In this document: in pieces, positions 59,560 to 64,000 of the stretch
How positions within the stretch are numbered: the stretch's first letter is position 1
How the letters are laid out: every line of letters starts with the position of its first letter
Source of the DNA: Epiperipatus broadwayi
Taxonomy: Eukaryota; Onychophora; Udeonychophora; Euonychophora; Peripatidae
Length of the DNA: 64,000 nt
Direction: 5' to 3'
NCBI GenBank assembly: GCA_028023455.1
Contig: JAQFVV010012446.1
Coordinates: 3,661,501-3,725,500, forward strand
Notes under the pieces: model-generated
The model's input: the letters and a program-made list of their open reading frames with translations, nothing else
The model's database searches: none
Told to the model about the DNA's origin: nothing
Made by a program: the position numbers and the translations under genes

Positions 59560-59989
59560 GCCAGGGTAGGTTCAGACACTAGATCTAAAAATATATCTAT
59601 CTGCAAATAAGATAATTTTTTAAATATGTTTTTATCATATGTAAAAGTGGCCTCACATGAAAACATTATACTAGGCCCCACTTTATCCCGAGCTGGCTCT
59701 GAATTAGAAGAGTATCAGAAATCAAACGGAACATAAATATTTACAAAAGAGCTTGAATTACGATTGTTTTTAAATTAATATTCTGAAACATTTTTACAAT
59801 AAGATTATATAATTACACTACGATGCATCGAAATTTTTCCATCCAGATGGTATGATGAAAGTTCAGTATTGTTCCCTGCATGGTTTAATTATCTAACAGT
59901 GTGTCAATGGTATTATTTGTAATTTCTAAATAAATAAATTGTCAAATGGTTTTATTTTTCGGGAGTTTATAAGAATTTCTAGCATCAAA

Positions 59990-60070
59990 AGTGACGAAGC
60001 TGGATCACAAACCTTTGGGTTTTAACTCTAGAGCCCGCTACTTTGTCAGTACATGAAACCATGTAGACAT
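59990..60070 (+). repeat. SINE-like fragment
   Basis: TGACGAAGCTGGATCACAAA, then CTAGAGCCCGCTACTTTGTC and ACATGAAACCATG, resembles the unit at 28040-28160. Partial. Confidence 0.4.
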
Positions 60071-60145
60071 TTGCATCTGAAATATGATATAGTTTAGGGT
60101 AGAAAGTATATAAAATTTCAGTAATGTATAATTTCTAATGTACTT

Positions 60146-60245
60146 TTTTCCCTCATGTGTCATAGCATCAGCCGGGAAACGAACCCACTAACCCGGGACA
60201 ACTGCTTGTAAGCAGCCATTGCTGACCTCTCGACCCCCAATGCTT
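60146..60245 (-). mobile_element. tRNA-derived SINE
   Basis: Fourth copy: minus strand ATTGGGGGTCGAGAGGTC, CTGCTTACAAGCAG, GGGTTCGTTTCCCGG, ATGCTATGACACATG. The 5' end has drifted (GCTTATCAC instead of GCTTGAC), and no clean target duplication remains. Confidence 0.78.
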
Positions 60246-60357
60246 ATCACAAATGACCAATTATAAGAAATGTCTCACCCATAAAAAATTTGGTAGGGTA
60301 ATTGTTAATTAAGGTCAATCATATATAATTATATGTTGGAATCCACACCCAGAAATA

Positions 60358-60800
60358 ATGTTTAAATAGTTTTAGAAAAATTCAAACTTTATTTGAACTT
60401 TTCAAATACATGTAACAGTAACAACACACATGTTAGTTGATAACACAACATTTTAAATGATGTTGTTCTCCCTTCTTCAAGCATTGCTTGGACTGATCGG
60501 CAACAATATTGTCATGGGAATTGAACATAGCACTTTTACAGTTGCTTACACTGAATTTAATGTGATTCTCTAATCAACTAGACCCGACTGATTAGAGTGT
60601 TATATTAAAATCCAGTTGATAAAGCATCATCTTAAATTCAGTGTTCACAAATCTAATGGTCCCAAGTTTGAAGAGAAGAGAGGAGAATAATATGACTCAG
60701 AACATTGTGTTATATTTAGACCTGGGTTATTATTAACACTTTGAATTTTTCTAAAAACATATCAATTCTAGATGATGTAAATAGTCCAACATGTAATTGC
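60358..60800. mobile_element. family W element, shorter copy
   Basis: Left end TTTTAGAAAAATTCAAACTT and right end AAATTTTTCT...GATGTAAATAGTCCAACATG match 56508-57280. The interior aligns over TTCTCCCTTCTTCAAGCATT and a decayed tRNA-like stretch (GTTGATAAAGCATCATCTTA ... AATGGTCCCAAGTTTGAA). Confidence 0.6.
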
Positions 60801-61268
60801 AAGTAAAATGTCATCACCACAAACTTTCAGTCAAACCTTAAAATCTTTAAACTTGGGATGGCAACTATTTCCAGGTTTGGCATTGGTGAATATTAGTGCT
60901 TAAAGAAAATGATGTCATTACAGTTCTTATATGTTTCAAGTTTGAGAGTGTTTTGCAATCATAAGACGATAATTCCTATTAGAGTGAAAGATAATTGCTG
61001 AATGTATATGCATTTATTGATAAAGGCAAAAGCGGACTTTTATAAGCATCTGGTAATCACTGATTACTTAAGTTTACACTAAATGGCAGTAGAATGGAGA
61101 GCTGCATTTTGTTATGCAAGATAAATTAAAGTTTATATTTCTTTTGCAAATATAATTCACAAAATTTATTGATAGAAAAACATGGAGAGAAAATTGGGGT
61201 CAAGAAAGATAGATTTAATTGGATTTGGAAAGATCAGGAATAATATTGATAACATTTGGAAAGTGTTT
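60801..61268. other. AT-rich spacer
   Basis: No gene or repeat recognised. Confidence 0.45.
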
Positions 61269-61276
61269 TGTTATGC

Positions 61277-61626
61277 TAGGGGTCCCCAACCTTTTTGCAC
61301 TTAAGAGCACATTCTATAATACCGGCCAGATGGCAGGCACCATTTATTTTTTCAATGTAAATTTATAGTTGGATATTGTTAAAAATACACATAACGTACA
61401 AAAAAATATTTATTTTGAAAATAAAAATTTAAATATAATTAACGTTTATATTTTTACGCTGTAAAAGTATAGTATGCTCTACAATTTGATTACAATATAA
61501 TACAATAATTTATAAGAAATTTTAAAAATTAAATTAAATTTTTTATCGTGTTCGGATAGTGGTGGGCACATGTAAAATGGTCTGTGGGCGCCATGGTACC
61601 TGCGGGCATAGGGTTGGGGACCCCTG
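61277..61626. mobile_element. non-autonomous hAT-type DNA transposon
   Basis: A 350-bp element with 15-bp terminal inverted repeats, TAGGGGTCCCCAACC at left and GGTTGGGGACCCCTG at right (one mismatch at the tip), flanked by a perfect 8-bp duplication TGTTATGC (61269-61276 and 61627-61634). 8-bp duplications and C/TAGGGG-type tips define hAT elements. Subterminal GCGG/CGGCC-like motifs; AT-rich middle; no transposase. It needs a transposase in trans. Confidence 0.93.
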
Positions 61627-61991
61627 TGTTATGCCATTTTAAATATAGAAGTAATTTTTTTTTGTGGGGGTGTTACTGTAAGGAGGCTTTATAATTAAGC
61701 TGTACGTAAAATTAGTTGGTTTTTATTAAATTTTGCTACTAAAGAATTTTTTAATTTAAGAAAGAGTATTTTAGTTGAGAAAGAAGACAATGTTTTGAGG
61801 CCTAAGATTGGGAAACATGTTTATTGATTGCCAGTGAAAGAAAGGAAAATTTTGTTCATTTTGTATAAAGGGTTTGTTGAGTAATAGAGAAAGCATAAAA
61901 TTAGAGTAGGGAACTTGGAAAAATAAAGAATATGGATTGCATTTGTATCTCATAGTGTATATATAAAGGTCAGAAAGGAATTTGGCATGCT

Positions 61992-62999
61992 GTGGTAGAG
62001 TGTACCATGTGTGATAAGGTTTATCACTTGAAATGCTTAAATAAGACTAGGAAGGATGTAACAGGTGTATGGTTATGTCGATCATGTGTAAATGTAATAA
62101 AGAAGATGAAGAAATGGTTTCTAAGTGTAGATCGTTTAAAGAGAAAGGTAGGAGAAATGGAGCAAAATGTAATGGAGGAAGATAGAATAGAGTATGTGAT
62201 CAGTGGAGTGATAAGGGATATGGTTGACAAAATAACTAGTGCAATGGAGATGATTATTCAAAGAATAAGCAAGATAGAAGAAGAGGTAAAGGATATAGAA
62301 GCAAAATTAAAATTATTAGAGATGAAGTGTGAGCAGATTAAGGAATTAATGGATAGAAATGATAAGGAAAAAGTACATAAGGAAGTTCAGAAGGTGGAAG
62401 AGAATGTTATGGATGAAGTAGTGAAAGTAAACTATGAGTCAGTATTAATAGGAGATTTGCTAATTAGAGGATGTGGAGATGTAATTGCAAGGAAAAATAG
62501 AAACAGGTATGTAAGAAAATGTTTGCCTGGAACTAGAATTAGGGTTGTTATAGATAAGATAAAGAAACAAGGGAGTAAAGATATATGTATATGTTATGGT
62601 AGGGACTAATAATTTGTCAGAGCCATTGGAGAGAGTAATGGATGATTATATAGAATTGATTAGTAGTTTGAGTAAGATTAAAGGAAGAGTAGGAATAGTT
62701 GGATTGTTACCAAGATTTGACAATAGGTATCTGTTAGATAGGGCATATTCTATAAATGAGAGATTGAAAAAATTGTGTGAGAGAAATGATATGTTTGTGG
62801 ATGTGTGGGATTTTTTTATTAGTAAGATGAATTGCACTTAGTAAAACAAGGAGGTAAAATTTTAGGGAGTTTGTTTTACAAGAATATTATATTTTGGGAA
62901 ACTTATAAGGGGGGGGGGGTTAAATTACAATATTATCCAAAAGAAAAATGGACAGGATGTAAGAAATAAAGAAAGGGTTGATGATTTAGATATAAATGT
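61992..62999 (+). pseudogene. LINE ORF1, PHD finger + coiled coil + SGNH, frameshifted
   Basis: Opens with VECTMCDKVYHLKCLN and GVWLCRSC, the C-terminal half of a PHD zinc finger (the first Cys pairs should lie upstream of 61992). Residues ~30-135 are a charged coiled coil (VKDIEAKLKLLEMKCEQIKE). Then the SGNH domain: block I VLIGDLLIRG (catalytic Ser of GDS replaced by Leu), LPGTRIRVV, a frameshift near 62595, block III VMVGTNNLSE, RVGIVGLLPRFDNR, second frameshift near 62825, and DELHLVKQGGK with the Asp-x-x-His pair. The Ser loss and frameshifts make it dead. ORF1 proteins bind the LINE RNA; the esterase role is uncertain. Confidence 0.8.
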
Positions 63000-63114
63000 A
63001 GGTGTGAATGGGTCTGTAAAATTAAGGGTAAGCAAGTTACTTAAAATTGAATGGAGAAAAAAGAATCAAAAGAATTTATAAAAGAATAGTTAGGAAAGAA
63101 AAAAAATGTTAAAA

Positions 63115-64000
63115 TTGGGTATTTGAATATACAAGAGGGTAGGAGACCAGAAAAGTGGCTGGAATTAAAGCAGTTAAAAATGAAGAGCTTGAGGTACTAG
63201 AAATAGTGAAAACACATCTAAGAGAAGAACCTATACTGGAAGACTTGGTATGGCAGATTATAAATAGAAAAGAAAAAGAAAAAAGGGGTGGTGGTATAGG
63301 AATTATGTCGGAAAAATATTTAAATACTGTTAAAGGTAAAGAACATTTGTGGTTCGAGATAAAATTAGGAAGATAAGATTGGATGGTGGCTATTGTGTGT
63401 ATATAGCCACTGGAGACAGATAAACTAGATAATGGAGTGCATATATGAATGCCTAGTTAAGGATATACAGAGTTTAAAAAAAGAGGAAGAAAATAATGGT
63501 TATAGGTAATATGAATGGGCATATTGAAGAAATTGATGATGTAAATAACAAGAATGGACATCTTTTAAAGAATTTTTGTCAGAGAGTGAATTTAAGCATT
63601 GGAAATTTATCAAATATTTATGAGGGACAATACACATAATCTAACAATAATATATTTCACACAATAGATTATGTATTATTAGAGAAAAAGGGAATGAATA
63701 AAGTATGGAAGGTTAAAGGGTTTGATAATGAAAAGAGAGTCCGTAATAGTGATCATAATTTTTTTATAATAGAAATAGTTAGTAATGTGATGGGAAATAG
63801 TAATAAAAGTAGAAAATATAATGAAAGATTTGAATGGAGAATGAATGATAAGAATAAATTAGAAGAATATAAAATAAAAGTTGAAGAAATCATGGAAGAG
63901 TTGGTTGGAGATGTATATAAGGATTGGTGTGGTGAAGCAGAAAAAGTGGCAAATAGGGTTTTAAATTAGAATATTCAGAAGAATAAAAGTAATAGAAAAG
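63115..64000 (+). pseudogene. LINE ORF2 endonuclease, fragmentary
   Basis: Pieces in order: KIGYLNIQEGRR (N-terminal Asn motif), VKTHLREE (Glu motif, Glu replaced by Lys), RGGGIGIM, VIGNMNGHIEEID (GDFNG equivalent with Asp to Asn), GQYT*SNNN (TGG to TAA stop at ~63638), TIDYVLL and NSDHNFFIIEI (final Asp-His). Frame changes between 63376 and 63480. The open frame at 63694-63969 continues toward the reverse transcriptase, which is off the edge. Confidence 0.75.

Larger units (their letters stand above)
58990..59600 (-). mobile_element. family H3 tandem hammerhead element, best-preserved
   Basis: Two head-to-tail units: marker TATAAACAATGAGG at 59001 and 59423, ribozymes with cleavage positions 59106 and 59523 (417 nt apart). 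Both ribozymes have complete cores. The interval between cleavage sites runs through CCAAAGCCAG, CAGCTATCCAACTC and AATAGTCAAAATAAGAG and has no coding frame. Transcribed from the minus strand it should be able to release a 417-nt RNA. The left unit begins abruptly near 58990 and the right ends near 59596. Confidence 0.85.
61900..64000 (+). mobile_element. PHD/SGNH-type LINE, decayed, cut by window end
   Basis: Two-ORF non-LTR retrotransposon. ORF1 has a PHD-like finger, a coiled coil and an SGNH (esterase-like) fold; ORF2 starts with an endonuclease. This combination is known in CR1/L2-group LINEs. The 5' end is somewhere after the hAT element (61626); the reverse transcriptase lies beyond the window. 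Sense strand is strikingly A/G-rich. Confidence 0.8.

Overview
This is an AT-rich (visually well over 65% A+T) stretch of animal-type nuclear DNA. I find no convincing host gene. Every long or recognisable open frame belongs to a retrotransposon, and the rest is dispersed repeats, foldback palindromes, tandem arrays and AT-rich spacer. An RTE-type LINE, a PHD/SGNH-type LINE, a tRNA-derived SINE, a hAT-type element and many short hammerhead-bearing repeats suggest a metazoan, probably an invertebrate. The species cannot be fixed from the sequence.

The main result is that most of the dispersed repeats carry a hammerhead self-cleaving ribozyme (HHR). I count about two dozen copies in several sequence families, on both strands. 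The cores could be folded by eye: box CUGANGA, a short stem II hairpin, GAAA, a very short stem III, a cleavage triplet such as GUC, and a matching stem I. Cleanest are 7571-7610 (-), 59100-59142 (-) and 59517-59559 (-). Four elements hold two HHR units head to tail, spaced 374 (7.2-7.6 kb), 423 (10.7-11.2 kb), 455 (21.7-22.1 kb) and 417 nt (59.1-59.5 kb). This is the arrangement expected of retrozyme-like or Penelope-type elements that release unit-length RNA circles. Other copies are inverted pairs (7, 20-21, 24, 29 and 34 kb). A satellite-like array at 22.4-23.5 kb also carries one HHR per unit.

Layout. 0-9 kb: spacer, an RTE relic, HHR repeats, a 156-bp array (5.1-6.3 kb) and an HHR foldback (6.9-7.9 kb). 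10-15.7 kb: a tandem HHR element with a 14-bp target-site duplication (TSD), a 109/111-bp minisatellite, and RTE and other LINE relics. 20-30 kb: the densest HHR cluster. 30-37 kb: SINEs, small palindromes and a SINE/HHR nest at one target site. 37.5-40.8 kb: one full-length but disabled RTE LINE, minus strand, with a perfect 14-bp TSD. 43-49 kb: foldback DNA, and a 5'-truncated RTE insertion (47.7-49.0 kb) beside an older inverted fragment. 49-55 kb: spacer. 55-61.6 kb: foldbacks, an HHR insertion in a 110-bp array, the best HHR dimer, a SINE and a 350-bp hAT-type element. 61.9 kb to the end: a decayed second LINE, cut by the window edge.

How the parts may work together: the RTE insertion, the SINEs and three HHR elements all have TSDs of about 10-14 bp (mostly 13-14). 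This fits one shared target-primed integration machinery, perhaps the RTE LINE or an unseen Penelope-like element acting in trans. That link is inference. The HHR motifs and the duplications are read directly from the sequence.
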